Shown: positions 53,928 through 63,624, counted from the first letter of the stretch. The stretch is 64,000 nt of DNA from Thalassotalea loyana (GCF_030161435.1 NZ_BSSV01000003.1:248001-312000), one strand, 5' to 3'. A program made the numbers and translations. Notes: generated from the sequence alone by a model not told the origin.

Positions 53928-56138
53928 TTATTTATTAAAACTAGTATCAGGTGTGCCTTTGAAACATGCCAAAATATATGGGTAATCTTCAGTCACGTAA
54001 TAACCATAGACGCCATTTACTGTCATGCCATTACATTCATCAAGGTCCCCTTCGCCCTCGACATATTCATAGTCGTCTCTAAACGAACCATCATAAATTC
54101 CACCTGGGTTTCCATCGCCCGTGGGTCGAGAGCCAGATTTGAGTCGATAACTTGAACGTGCCGGTCTTATCGAACCATTATCGTCAAAATTACTACCAAA
54201 AATTGGAAAGCCATCTGCAGCAAAACCTATCACTGGCGAAACTGACACACTGTCGACATCAAATAAAGCATTCGGTGATCCATGATAGTGATATGTGCCA
54301 TCCGGTTGTGCGTGCGCATTATGCGAGTCAACTCTAAAACCATTAGCTTCAAACATAGGATCATAACGCCATGGTTGGTTCATGTCGTTACAGCCGACCT
54401 TTCCATTACCAATGCCGAAACAACCGGCTGCGAGCAGATCAACCTTAACTCCGTTTAACATAATTGCATTATCAAGGGTGAGCGAAATCGCTGTAGTCTG
54501 CGACGCGAATGCAGGGGATGTTGTTATTTCAAAAAGGTCATTTTGCTCACTCACATCATTGGCAAATGCATCTCCACCATCATTGAAGTCATGATTTGGA
54601 ATCGCGTTAGTTTGAAACATACACTTGTCTCCGACGTGTGAAATAGTTAAATCACCATTAAACACAACACCATTGTTGATATCATTTACAGTAGAGGTAA
54701 ATTGTTCAATATAGTCGACACAATTTTGACTTGTATTTTCTAAGATAATATTAGTGATGTCGATAGGGCCAGTGCTTTGCTCACCAACGATCATTCGAGC
54801 AAAGCTATCAAGGTTTGACAACTCTTGACTAATACCACTGTCAGCCGATGGCAATAGATTTTCACCTTCAGAGAAATCATTCTCCAATGAAAACATTTGC
54901 TGACTGCCATCAGATAGCTCGATTAATTTGAAAGATTGATTACGAACCGTCCAGCCAGTGACATCATCTGAAACATATGCCGTGTATACATAATCATTAT
55001 CAAAGCTATCAGCCTCTGTTAACAAAGACGCAAAGCTTTTACTATCTTGGATTTGAGTTTCACCTGCCCCTGCAATTTCCGCGATTGTTGCAAAAATATC
55101 AGTTGCAGTAACCAAGCTAGATTCTCGCTCATTTTGACGAGTCACCCCTTTACCCGACACAATGAATGGAACCGCTACACCACCTTGATATAGGGTGCCT
55201 TTACCTGTGCCATTAGCATAAACACTATTATCTAAAATACCGTTTGGCGTCCCATTGTCGCCAATAAAAATAACAATGGTATTATCCCGTGCTTCTTGGG
55301 TCAGACTATCAAGTAAACGACCTATCTCGCTATCCATCGCTTCTATCGCAGCTAAATAATAATCGCGCTTGTTTTCATCGATATCTTCTTGGTCGCCCGA
55401 TAAATTTCTATTGTGAAGCGCTTCAGGCGGTAAATGAAAAGGTGAATGTGGCGCAGAATAAGCGACCCATGCAAACCATGGTGTCTGCTGATTTTCAATC
55501 CAATCGATGGCTAAGTCTGTAATGGCCGTCGTATGATAGGCTTCAGTGGTTTGCGTATCGCCATTTATGGTTAACGACCAATTAAAATAGTCATCGATAT
55601 TACTAATATTTCCCGCATAATAATCAATACCCATATCATTAGGGTGTGAAGCAGCATTATTCCCAGTCGCTAAGTGCCACTTGCCAAATACGGCTGATTG
55701 ATACTGTGAAGTAGATTCGTTTTGTTTCAAATAAGATTGAAGTACCTGTCGTTCAGTCGACAGATTACCTGGTAGTGACTCTACGCCACTATTGATGCCA
55801 TACATACCTGTAATGATAGTTGCGCGAGTTGTTGAGCAAGCAGGTGTAGCCCACATGTTTTCAAATATCAGTCCAGAATTGGCTAATTCATTTAGCGTCG
55901 GCGTGTCAGGCACATCATTGCTCAAACTGTATTGTGCCGATGCATCTAAGCCCTGATCATCGGAAATGATAAATAAAACATTTGGTACTGTTTCTTCCTC
56001 AACAGGTGGGTCTGTAACCACTGGCGGCGTTACAGGTTCTTCAACAACAACTTCATTACTGCTTGAACTACCGCCGCCACAGCCTGCTAGTAGGCCAGAA
56101 TAGGCCAAGATTCCAAACCATTTTTTGAAAGACATCAA
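53928..56138 (-). CDS. lipoprotein with sulfatase domain fused to a YHYH domain
   Basis: 736 residues. The signal peptide ends in LAGC (Cys20), then a Gly/Ser and Pro/Glu linker leads to a sulfatase domain (about 52-450). D60-D61 in FIISDDQG and C101 in CSTTRATII fit the metal and formylglycine positions, although the CxTxR signature is less common than CxPxR. FIGDNGTPNG also fits. Residues about 560-720 form a YHYH domain (GTYHYHGSPNALF, PVIGFAADGFPIFG), whose role is unknown. The fusion of a sulfatase with YHYH on one chain is notable. Probably acts on sulfated polysaccharide at the outer membrane surface. Confidence 0.88.
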   Translation of the reverse strand: MMSFKKWFGILAYSGLLAGCGGGSSSSNEVVVEEPVTPPVVTDPPVEEETVPNVLFIISDDQGLDASAQYSLSNDVPDTPTLNELANSGLIFENMWATPACSTTRATIITGMYGINSGVESLPGNLSTERQVLQSYLKQNESTSQYQSAVFGKWHLATGNNAASHPNDMGIDYYAGNISNIDDYFNWSLTINGDTQTTEAYHTTAITDLAIDWIENQQTPWFAWVAYSAPHSPFHLPPEALHNRNLSGDQEDIDENKRDYYLAAIEAMDSEIGRLLDSLTQEARDNTIVIFIGDNGTPNGILDNSVYANGTGKGTLYQGGVAVPFIVSGKGVTRQNERESSLVTATDIFATIAEIAGAGETQIQDSKSFASLLTEADSFDNDYVYTAYVSDDVTGWTVRNQSFKLIELSDGSQQMFSLENDFSEGENLLPSADSGISQELSNLDSFARMIVGEQSTGPIDITNIILENTSQNCVDYIEQFTSTVNDINNGVVFNGDLTISHVGDKCMFQTNAIPNHDFNDGGDAFANDVSEQNDLFEITTSPAFASQTTAISLTLDNAIMLNGVKVDLLAAGCFGIGNGKVGCNDMNQPWRYDPMFEANGFRVDSHNAHAQPDGTYHYHGSPNALFDVDSVSVSPVIGFAADGFPIFGSNFDDNGSIRPARSSYRLKSGSRPTGDGNPGGIYDGSFRDDYEYVEGEGDLDECNGMTVNGVYGYYVTEDYPYILACFKGTPDTSFNK

Positions 56139-56293
56139 TACACTCCAAATGATCTATTCGTCATAATACTCTAGGACAAATCCTGCGTGATTAACACCAA
56201 GTTAAAAAGTACTTTTACTTTTCTTTACACTTGGAAGTAGCCTGTTGAGTAGGAGTTATAAGTGCATATTAATTGACTGCCGATCTTTTTTAG

Positions 56294-56400
56294 TCATTTT
56301 TTCACGACCAACATAAACGAATTATCAATCATTCGTTCAATTTCACCTCTAGGTATGGTGCCATCTAAGATCACTGTATTCCATTGTGCTCTTTTAGTGT
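56294..56400 (-). pseudogene. fragment of an MmcQ/YjbR-family gene
   Basis: Minus-strand reading gives AQWNTVILDGTIPRGEIE followed by RMIDNSFMLVVKK and a stop. This is almost the same as the C-terminus of the intact yjbR-like gene at 59324-59716. The DNA is 80/84 identical over 56307-56390. Upstream the reading stays open but no longer resembles the family and has no ATG, so it is a remnant. Confidence 0.85.
56307..56390. repeat. 84-bp direct repeat, left copy
   Basis: 80 of 84 bases match 59376-59459 in the same orientation, 3069 bp apart. Three of four differences are synonymous in the YjbR frame. The two copies flank the 880-codon GGDEF-EAL gene. Confidence 0.9.
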
Positions 56401-56645
56401 AATCGTTAGCGCTACTTTGTAAAATCAAGTTTATATCTGATTTTGCGACGACCGCTTGAATAAAATTATGCAGATAAAAATTTAAACATCAATATTTTGA
56501 ACAATTTACAAAACATGAGTAATGAAGAATACTTAACCCGAGCAAAGATAGTGATGTAAAACACCGAAAAAACTGGCTCCTTACTGCCTAACCCCATGTG
56601 TTATGCTTATGTTATTGTACTTTCACTAAAAAGGATGAATATAGC
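56401..56645. other. intergenic region before the 7TMR-DISM gene
   Basis: Part of the 500-base gap after the sulfatase gene. Apart from the yjbR remnant to its left, it is A+T-rich and shows no further gene. It should hold the promoter of the 7TMR-DISM gene. Confidence 0.45.
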
Positions 56646-59240
56646 TTGGTGCATACCTATCAATATAAACAGACTAATTTAACTATATTGAATTGGCTCA
56701 TTGCTGTTTTCATTCTAATGTATGCTAATACTTCAAGCGCCAGCCTGCCAAAAAATTCTATCACTGACAACACACTCTCAAACGCTAATGTAAAGTTTGA
56801 GTATTTTGAAGATGTAGATAAAAAATATAGCTTTGAAAATATCGTTGAATTAGCGAATGAATACTGGGTAGCATCTGAAAAACAAAACGAATCCTTTGGT
56901 TTTAGTGATTCACAGCTATGGGTTCGTCTAAACATTCAAAACGCAAAAGCAAAGCCTAGCAATTTTGTCTTTGAAATCGCCTACCCACTTTTAGATGACG
57001 TTACTTTTTATAAAGTACAGTCCGATGGAACGGTTCGTACATTAGATATTGGTGACAGTAAGCCCTTCTTCCCTCGCGATATTAACCACCCTAACATGTT
57101 AATGCGCTTTCAATTAGAAGCAGGAGAAAGTGCAGACCTCTATGCGAGGATAAAAACCAAAGGCTCAATGATTTTGCCTGTCAAAATATGGCAAGAGGCT
57201 CATTTTTTTGAATTTGCAGCCAAAGAAGAAAAATTCCATTTTTTCTACTATGGCACACTATCCATCATTATCTTAATTAACCTAGCTATATTTTTCACTC
57301 TGCGTGAAAAGCTATATTTGTATTATTCATTGGCAACAACAGGTTATTTACTATTTTTTATTACAACTAGAGGTTACGGTCAGCAATTGTTGTTTCCTGA
57401 CTACCCCGCGCTCAATAGCCAACTTTTTCTATCTTCAATGCCTTTCCTTGCACTTTTTTCTTTGTTATTTGCCCGTGAGTTCTTGCAAACAAAGCAACAT
57501 AGCCCTGTGATGGATACGGCCATTCGTGGAATGATTTATTTCGAATATTTTAATATGGTTGCAGCCGTAGTTTTAGATTACAACACAGCAGTGCGAATAT
57601 CGGCTTTTTCCGCAATAGTACTCTTTATCATCTTATTCTTTGCAGGCCCAATTGCGTGGTTTGCTAAAAGGCGAGCAGGCGTGTTTTTCACAATCGCTTG
57701 GATGCCACTGACAATAGGGTTCGTTGTAACGGCTGGACGCTCCTTAGGTATATTTCAGAACAATTTTTTTACCGAATATGCGATGCAAATAGGATCGGGA
57801 TTAGAAGCTTTCATCCTCACATTAGCTTTGGCAGACCGATTATATAGGGAAAGAGAAGAAAAGACGCTTGCTCAGATTAGCAACATAAAAAAAGAACAAC
57901 AACGGCTTGAAATACAAAACCAACTGTCAGAAGCCATCATGCGTGACCCTACAACGAATTTAGCAAATCGCAACCGCTTTGAATGGTTTGTAAACAATAC
58001 ATTTTACGAACACAAGAATGAGCGTTTTGTTATTTGCGTAGCCAGAGTTACACGTTTCAACGAAATCACTCGAACACTTGGGCTTTCAAGTGTCGAACGT
58101 ATTTTAAAGGCGATTGCTGATTATATGAATACTGCCATCAGTCGCATGCCAGGGGTCATTACCACACAAATATCCCAAGGCTCTGATGATGCAACATTCC
58201 AGTTAACGGGTGATACGTTCGGCGTATTAATAAAGCAAGATATCTTTGAAAAAAATATAGAACAATACGCTACATTTGTTAAAAGACTCTCATTGCCAAT
58301 TGAAATAGATTCACTTTCTATTGACCTTGGACCTTTAGTGGGCTGTGCAAACTACCCTGAACATGGACTTGATGCGGCGCAACTCATACGCAATGCCATA
58401 GTCGCCATGGAAAGTTCACATCACGCGACCGATCAAATTGGCTATTATGATAAGGCTTTGGATATATACAATGAAAGCCGTTTAACCCTTATGTCTGATT
58501 TGCGAGAAGCACTCAAAAATGATCAACCTGAACTATATTATCAACCAAAACTGAATTTAGCAGACGATGCTATTGTTGGTTTAGAGGCCTTGATTCGCTG
58601 GCAACACCCTAAGCAAGGGTTTGTTTCACCCGCAGACTTTGTGCCTTTGGCAGAGCAAACAGGGGTAATAAAAGAGCTAACCTTATGGGCCATTGAACGT
58701 GCAGCTAAGGATCTCCAATCGCTTCGTAGCATAGGCTATGTTGGTAACATATCTATCAATATCTCAGCGAAAGACTTGCTGAGTGAACAACTAAAAGATC
58801 AAATTGAAGTGATATTAGAAAACTATCAAATAGTGCCCTCTACAGTCTTTCTTGAATTGACAGAAACCGCTGCAATGGATGACCCTGAAGCAGGGTTAAT
58901 TGCGCTGAATGAACTGACATCACTTGGCTTAAACATTTCAATAGATGATTTTGGTGCTGGCTATTCATCGTTATCATACTTAAAACAACTTCCTGCCGCA
59001 GAGATTAAACTTGATCGCTCTTTAATTATGGATATAGCTCACAATGAAAGTTCACGAATTATTGTTAAAGCATCTGTTGATATGGCTCATGGCCTCGGAT
59101 ATAAGGTAGTTGCTGAGGGTATTGAAGACATTGAAACCTACCAACTAATGAAAACACTTGGCTGTGATGAACTTCAAGGGTTTTGGTTATGTAAGCCTAT
59201 GCCATTAAAAGCTATTAGCAATTGGCTGTCTTCAAGATAA
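56646..59240 (+). CDS. 7TMR-DISM sensor with degenerate GGDEF and intact EAL domains
   Basis: About 864 residues from TTG 56646; GTG 56649 is an alternative and the frame opens at 56598. A signal peptide (ILNWLIAVFILMYANTSSAS) precedes a periplasmic 7TMR-DISM domain (to about 190). Seven helices follow (about 195-400), then a GGDEF-like domain whose signature has become TGDTF, so cyclase activity is unlikely. The EAL domain (about 610-860) has GLEALIRW, ELTETA, SIDDFGAGYSSL, and ELQGFWL, all intact. Probably a c-di-GMP phosphodiesterase. Copies of part of yjbR lie on both sides in the same orientation. Confidence 0.9.
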   Translation: MVHTYQYKQTNLTILNWLIAVFILMYANTSSASLPKNSITDNTLSNANVKFEYFEDVDKKYSFENIVELANEYWVASEKQNESFGFSDSQLWVRLNIQNAKAKPSNFVFEIAYPLLDDVTFYKVQSDGTVRTLDIGDSKPFFPRDINHPNMLMRFQLEAGESADLYARIKTKGSMILPVKIWQEAHFFEFAAKEEKFHFFYYGTLSIIILINLAIFFTLREKLYLYYSLATTGYLLFFITTRGYGQQLLFPDYPALNSQLFLSSMPFLALFSLLFAREFLQTKQHSPVMDTAIRGMIYFEYFNMVAAVVLDYNTAVRISAFSAIVLFIILFFAGPIAWFAKRRAGVFFTIAWMPLTIGFVVTAGRSLGIFQNNFFTEYAMQIGSGLEAFILTLALADRLYREREEKTLAQISNIKKEQQRLEIQNQLSEAIMRDPTTNLANRNRFEWFVNNTFYEHKNERFVICVARVTRFNEITRTLGLSSVERILKAIADYMNTAISRMPGVITTQISQGSDDATFQLTGDTFGVLIKQDIFEKNIEQYATFVKRLSLPIEIDSLSIDLGPLVGCANYPEHGLDAAQLIRNAIVAMESSHHATDQIGYYDKALDIYNESRLTLMSDLREALKNDQPELYYQPKLNLADDAIVGLEALIRWQHPKQGFVSPADFVPLAEQTGVIKELTLWAIERAAKDLQSLRSIGYVGNISINISAKDLLSEQLKDQIEVILENYQIVPSTVFLELTETAAMDDPEAGLIALNELTSLGLNISIDDFGAGYSSLSYLKQLPAAEIKLDRSLIMDIAHNESSRIIVKASVDMAHGLGYKVVAEGIEDIETYQLMKTLGCDELQGFWLCKPMPLKAISNWLSSR

Positions 59241-59323
59241 TCCCCGAGAAACGTTTTAATGATGTGCTTTTAAAAGAAATATTATGGAGTTTTCCTATGT
59301 TCACCGAGGTGACTGCAGTATTG

Positions 59324-59716
59324 CTATAGGTGAAGCAAAATTGGCGCTTGATCTTTCTTGGTCATTTTACTAACAACCAACATAAACGAATTATCAATCA
59401 TACGCTCAATTTCACCTTTAGGTATGGTGCCATCTAAAATCACTGTATTCCATTGTGCTTTGTTCATATGATACCCAGGAATGACAGACGGGAAAACATC
59501 TCTAAGCATCATGGCTTCGTCTGGATCACATTTTAGGTTAATGCAATAATGACCAGCCATTTTGCCATCAGTGCCTTTTTCATTTCCTTTACCCAAAGAC
59601 AACGTAGCAAACATTTTTCCTTTAACTTTATATACCTCTACTTCTGCACCAAAGGGAAAATCAACGATGGTTTCAGGCTTAGTCAAAAAGTAATCTTGGC
59701 AGGCTTTGTAATCCAT
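59324..59716 (-). CDS. MmcQ/YjbR family protein (DUF419)
   Basis: 130 residues, soluble. LTKPETIVDFPFGAEVEVYKVKGKMFATL and GYHMNKAQWNTV are the MmcQ/YjbR hallmarks (a CyaY-like DNA-binding fold). ATG 59716 has GGAGA 5 bases upstream. It precedes nothing in its direction and follows rsuA by 12 bases, so the two are probably co-transcribed. The right-hand copy of an 84-bp repeat lies inside it. Function unknown. Confidence 0.9.
   Translation of the reverse strand: MDYKACQDYFLTKPETIVDFPFGAEVEVYKVKGKMFATLSLGKGNEKGTDGKMAGHYCINLKCDPDEAMMLRDVFPSVIPGYHMNKAQWNTVILDGTIPKGEIERMIDNSFMLVVSKMTKKDQAPILLHL
59376..59459. repeat. 84-bp direct repeat, right copy
   Basis: Lies inside the intact yjbR-like gene and matches 56307-56390 at 80 of 84 positions. 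Confidence 0.9.
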
Positions 59717-59728
59717 TATGTCTCCATG

Positions 59729-60421
59729 TTAGGTAAATAAAGCAATTTCGTCTTCCGAGAGATAGCGCCATTGCCCAAAATCTAGTTCGTCATCCAATGT
59801 AATGCTACCAATCTTTTCTCGATGCAACTCTATTACCTTATTGCCAACAGCTGCAAGCATTCTTTTTACCTGATGGTATTTTCCTTCACTAATGGTTAAC
59901 AGCATTTGACGATTATCTATCACCGCTACTGTTGCCGGTTTGGTAGGTGCTTTTTCATTGTTTAACTCAACACCCGTTTCAAGGCATTTCACCATGTCGT
60001 CCGTAATATCAATTTTTGTGATCACACGATAAGTTTTATTACAGTCTTTATTCGGAGAAGTGATATTGTGCGACCATTTTCCATCATCAGTAATTAACAC
60101 TAACCCCGTGGTGTCTACATCTAGCCGACCTGCAATATGCAAATCCGATGCGCGCTCGACATCAATAAGATGTAGAACGGATGGGTAAACTTCGTCGATC
60201 GTCGAACATATCATGTCTTCAGGTTTGTTTAACATGATATATCGATGACCTATTAGGCTAATTACCTCACCTTCTATTTTTACAACATCATCTTCAGCCA
60301 ATTTAACGGCACCTGACGTAATAATTTCATCATTGACGGTAACCAATTTAGCTTTAAGGAGCTTCTTCGCATCATTTCGCGTAAGCTCTGTACTTTTACA
60401 AATAAATTTATCTAATCGCAT
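59729..60421 (-). CDS. rsuA: 16S rRNA pseudouridine(516) synthase
   Basis: Converts U516 of 16S rRNA to pseudouridine. An N-terminal S4 domain (MRLDKFICKSTELTRNDAKK) is followed by the RsuA-type catalytic region with AGRLDVDTTGL carrying the Asp, and KYHQVKRMLAAVGN near the end. The length of 230 matches E. coli RsuA. The RluB/E/F paralogues share these motifs, but the short length and start support RsuA. Followed by yjbR. Confidence 0.9.
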   Translation of the reverse strand: MRLDKFICKSTELTRNDAKKLLKAKLVTVNDEIITSGAVKLAEDDVVKIEGEVISLIGHRYIMLNKPEDMICSTIDEVYPSVLHLIDVERASDLHIAGRLDVDTTGLVLITDDGKWSHNITSPNKDCNKTYRVITKIDITDDMVKCLETGVELNNEKAPTKPATVAVIDNRQMLLTISEGKYHQVKRMLAAVGNKVIELHREKIGSITLDDELDFGQWRYLSEDEIALFT

Positions 60422-60511
60422 AAGACTACCTTACTAACACCCTATAATTGTCTCACATGCGACAAGTAAGTTGAAATTAAAGCAATAAAAAATCGCACAA
60501 ATTAGATGTAG

Positions 60512-63289
60512 TTAATCAAAATTCATATAACTAAAGTAACCGGCTCTTGCTTCGAGTTCTTTCATATTTACAAAACCTAATTTTTGATTAGTCAGATCTT
60601 CGTTTAAGACAAAACCAACTTCAACAATGTCATCAAGCGTGACGTTAACAACATTGTCTTGTACCAAACACTTAACATTAAACTCAGATAAACCGCCAAG
60701 TGCCATCGCATGTTGATAGATTAATGTGCCAGTTGGGTTCGCATCACTATGTTGAAAAAGAGCCACACCTCCATTTGTATCTGTGCTGATTTGAATTGAA
60801 TAATAGTGTTCATTAACAGGGAAGCTTCCAATAATGATACCAAGTGGCTCAGTACTAACATTTTCTTTAAGTATTGTTGCTGAAACCAAGTAATGTGCAG
60901 AACTCTCCAGAACATTCAGTAAATACTGTGAATTTTTTGCTGTAGATAAATAACCATTGGAGGAATTCCAATACTCGTTCTCTTGCCAGTATTCATTCTC
61001 TGACTCAAAATTATCAATAATGATTGTTTGAGGCTTGTACGATATGGTTATCTTTGACACCCCATATGTGGTGTTACGTGAGAAAGCCAATAAGCCAACC
61101 ACTACATTGCCAGATATAGAGCCAATTTCATGAGTCAAATATTCAATACCATTTAGCCCCACACTTGCTTGATTACCGTGAACTTCGACAAAAAATTCAT
61201 CTCCCGATTTTATTGACACCTCCGTACTAATATTTGCTACAAGACGACCACCAATATCCCAAGGCGCTTCATGGTAATAAATCAAAAATGCGCCCCATTG
61301 TCCCAGTTTTACTCGAGCTGTGTAAAAGCTACCTTCATGCTCACCATTAAACAACAAAGATGCACTTAGGCTCGATGTGCTCTCTGTAGGAATTAACGTC
61401 GCAGATATCTTGTACTGTTCACCAATATCAAGGCTTTCACTCGTATACATAAGTCCTTGGCCAATAGGATGTATCTGCCCCTCCATTTCCTCCCAACCAT
61501 TTGCCTGAGACCACAATGAGGAAATGCCATCATCAAAAGCATCAATAAAATGTTTGTTATAACTTTTCTTTTGATTGCTCTCATTTAGCTCGTCGACTTG
61601 TTCACTAGTACCGGAGTCTAGCTTAGGTAATTGATTGAGCTCTTTCATCACCCACAAATATGTGCCCCAATAATTCGATCGATTATTCCAATTAAATTTT
61701 CTTTTAGTTGATGAGATCGATCCACAAATATCATTCAAATAGCCAGACTCGATAGATTGAATTTTTTTTATCAGTAAATCTCTATCATTTACATTGTCTG
61801 TAAAAAAAGCGCCTAGTGCTAAGGAAAGAATAATTTCTGGATTGTGACTATCGGTATACCAACCATCATTTGATTGTGTTTTTATTATTGCGTCATTACC
61901 TGCAGTACTCGAACCACTGTATAATAAGGACGTTTTTGTGCTATTGCATGAGTGCACCCAATACGTACCTGCCTGTTCAGACAAACTATGTCCGAGATCA
62001 TTTTTATAACTAGGGGAATCAACAAAACCATGATTGAGCAGTCCCATCGCTGAGGAGACTAACATATCTTCAATAATTGGGTTTTTAGTCACTTGATATG
62101 CTTGCCATAATGCGTCTGTAATATTCTCGGTCATCCAAGGAGAAAAACGCCTGTCATCCATAGAATTATCGCCAGGGTATTTCGCGCCTTCATGCCTCGC
62201 CCAAGAATGACGCCAAGTTCCATCTAACGGTAGTCCATCTGGATTTTCTTTTAAAATATGCTGGTGCAACACGTTAATACGTGTATTGATATTAGTCAGT
62301 AGTGTTTCATCACCGGTTATTTCAAACGCATTCACAAGAGCATTCAATGAAATTCCTGCACCACGTTCTGTGAAAGACTCATTTTCCGCATCATATGCAT
62401 CATCATATTTTGCTTGGTAATAGTGCTGCTTATTAGATAATTCAGCTAATGCTGATACAAATGCATGATCAAATTGGCTGTCATCGCCTGTTAACGCTAG
62501 ATGTATTTTTAAGGGTTCAATATACGTATATTTAGTATCGCAAGCCTTAGTAGGTCCTGCGAGCAAGGATCCCCCCATGCAATCTGTCCAATCGCCATCA
62601 CGTTTAAGGTTTTCCATCCAATAATTAAATGAAGAATACGCTTCAACGTAGCAACTTGCCTCACCAGTTCGCATACAACCTTTATAGAGTGCAGTTACAC
62701 GATCAAATAACCAATTCGCAAGCGTACTATTGGTATAATCAAGCGCACTTGCCCAAGCATACTGAGCAATCCAATACTCCTTTTGAGCATCCTCCCTCAT
62801 TCGATAAAATGGAGCAATGATGCCTGCGTGTTCAAGATATTCAGGCTCGTGAACGGCAATAATTTTAGGGTGAGTCATCTGTGCTTTTGATGGTTTTTGA
62901 TTAATCATTAGACCAAGCGATATATCACTTTTTTCGATTCGATTTTCAGTAGTCGTAGAACCGATGAACCAACTAAAGTCATCATTACCTTCGCTTAATT
63001 GCTCAACAAAAAACTGTACTCTTACAGCTCGAATACTTCGCGCGTTATCAGGGTTAAAATGCCAATACAGTGTTGGCTCGATAAAAATGGGGACTTCATT
63101 TCCTTGCTCATTATTAATCTTGAAGTAAGCTAAATTATGAACCAAACCTGGTGGAAGTGGTATTCCAATAGTTACTAATGTAGGGGTTTCAATAGTAGTT
63201 TGTGGAACAAGCGTAAACTTGTTAGCTGGACTTGTCGTAGAAAAAAGGGCAAAAAATATTAAGCTCAAGAACACTCTTACTGCTGGCAT
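60512..63289 (-). CDS. large secreted protein, probable polysaccharide-active enzyme
   Basis: 925 residues from ATG 63289, which has GGAGAAG upstream; signal peptide at VFLSLIFFALFSTTSPA. An N-terminal beta-sandwich (about 25-140, TIGIPLPPGLVHNLAYF) recalls the first domain of exo-rhamnogalacturonan lyase-type proteins. Next comes a mostly helical region (about 150-560) like an alpha/alpha barrel, with WTDCMGGS and SGSSTAGND. Two C-terminal beta-sandwich units follow, each about 140 residues (one begins FDDGISSLWSQ, the other DNFESENEYW), like LamG/keto-disaccharide-hydrolase folds. I infer a lyase or hydrolase for a polysaccharide; the catalytic residues were not identified. Single gene. Confidence 0.7.
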   Translation of the reverse strand: MPAVRVFLSLIFFALFSTTSPANKFTLVPQTTIETPTLVTIGIPLPPGLVHNLAYFKINNEQGNEVPIFIEPTLYWHFNPDNARSIRAVRVQFFVEQLSEGNDDFSWFIGSTTTENRIEKSDISLGLMINQKPSKAQMTHPKIIAVHEPEYLEHAGIIAPFYRMREDAQKEYWIAQYAWASALDYTNSTLANWLFDRVTALYKGCMRTGEASCYVEAYSSFNYWMENLKRDGDWTDCMGGSLLAGPTKACDTKYTYIEPLKIHLALTGDDSQFDHAFVSALAELSNKQHYYQAKYDDAYDAENESFTERGAGISLNALVNAFEITGDETLLTNINTRINVLHQHILKENPDGLPLDGTWRHSWARHEGAKYPGDNSMDDRRFSPWMTENITDALWQAYQVTKNPIIEDMLVSSAMGLLNHGFVDSPSYKNDLGHSLSEQAGTYWVHSCNSTKTSLLYSGSSTAGNDAIIKTQSNDGWYTDSHNPEIILSLALGAFFTDNVNDRDLLIKKIQSIESGYLNDICGSISSTKRKFNWNNRSNYWGTYLWVMKELNQLPKLDSGTSEQVDELNESNQKKSYNKHFIDAFDDGISSLWSQANGWEEMEGQIHPIGQGLMYTSESLDIGEQYKISATLIPTESTSSLSASLLFNGEHEGSFYTARVKLGQWGAFLIYYHEAPWDIGGRLVANISTEVSIKSGDEFFVEVHGNQASVGLNGIEYLTHEIGSISGNVVVGLLAFSRNTTYGVSKITISYKPQTIIIDNFESENEYWQENEYWNSSNGYLSTAKNSQYLLNVLESSAHYLVSATILKENVSTEPLGIIIGSFPVNEHYYSIQISTDTNGGVALFQHSDANPTGTLIYQHAMALGGLSEFNVKCLVQDNVVNVTLDDIVEVGFVLNEDLTNQKLGFVNMKELEARAGYFSYMNFD

Positions 63290-63539
63290 CTTAACTTCTC
63301 CATTTGATGTCTTATATCTCTCGTCAAATACGAATATTAGCTCTACTAACAAGACTAGAGAACTTGCCGTATCGACTTATTTAATAATAGTGAGTTTTTT
63401 AGAATTCATAAAGTTTCCAAGGCATAAACAACAATAGATACCCAGCACAAAAGTTTATTTTGGCAAACTGGTTATCAGATAAAGACAAACGCCGTATCAA
63501 AGCTTTAATATCACTACCATGTAAAACAAAATCTACATG
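63290..63539. other. intergenic region between the secreted protein gene and the right-edge gene
   Basis: 250 A+T-rich bases of divergent promoter region with no recognisable gene. The operator/promoter unit for the right-edge gene begins at its right end. Confidence 0.4.
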
Positions 63540-63607
63540 ATGTTAAAAATATTTGACATCACATAAAAGTCAAATTAAAGTTACACCATGTCAAATATTT
63601 TCAACAT
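63540..63607. promoter_or_regulatory. inverted repeat flanking a predicted promoter
   Basis: ATGTTAAAAATATTTGACAT (63540-63559) and ATGTCAAATATTTTCAACAT (63588-63607) are inverted copies (19 of 20). The left arm contains TTGACA (63553-63558), with TAAAGT 17 bases later as a possible -10. The arms therefore flank a promoter for the gene at 63625, a layout expected for an autorepressed membrane-protein/HTH operon. Confidence 0.6.
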
Positions 63608-63624
63608 GAGTTTAGGAAGAAGTT

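Noticed and set aside
59280-59370. 29-codon rightward frame after the EAL gene
   Set aside because: Too short, runs antisense into yjbR, and shows no family resemblance.
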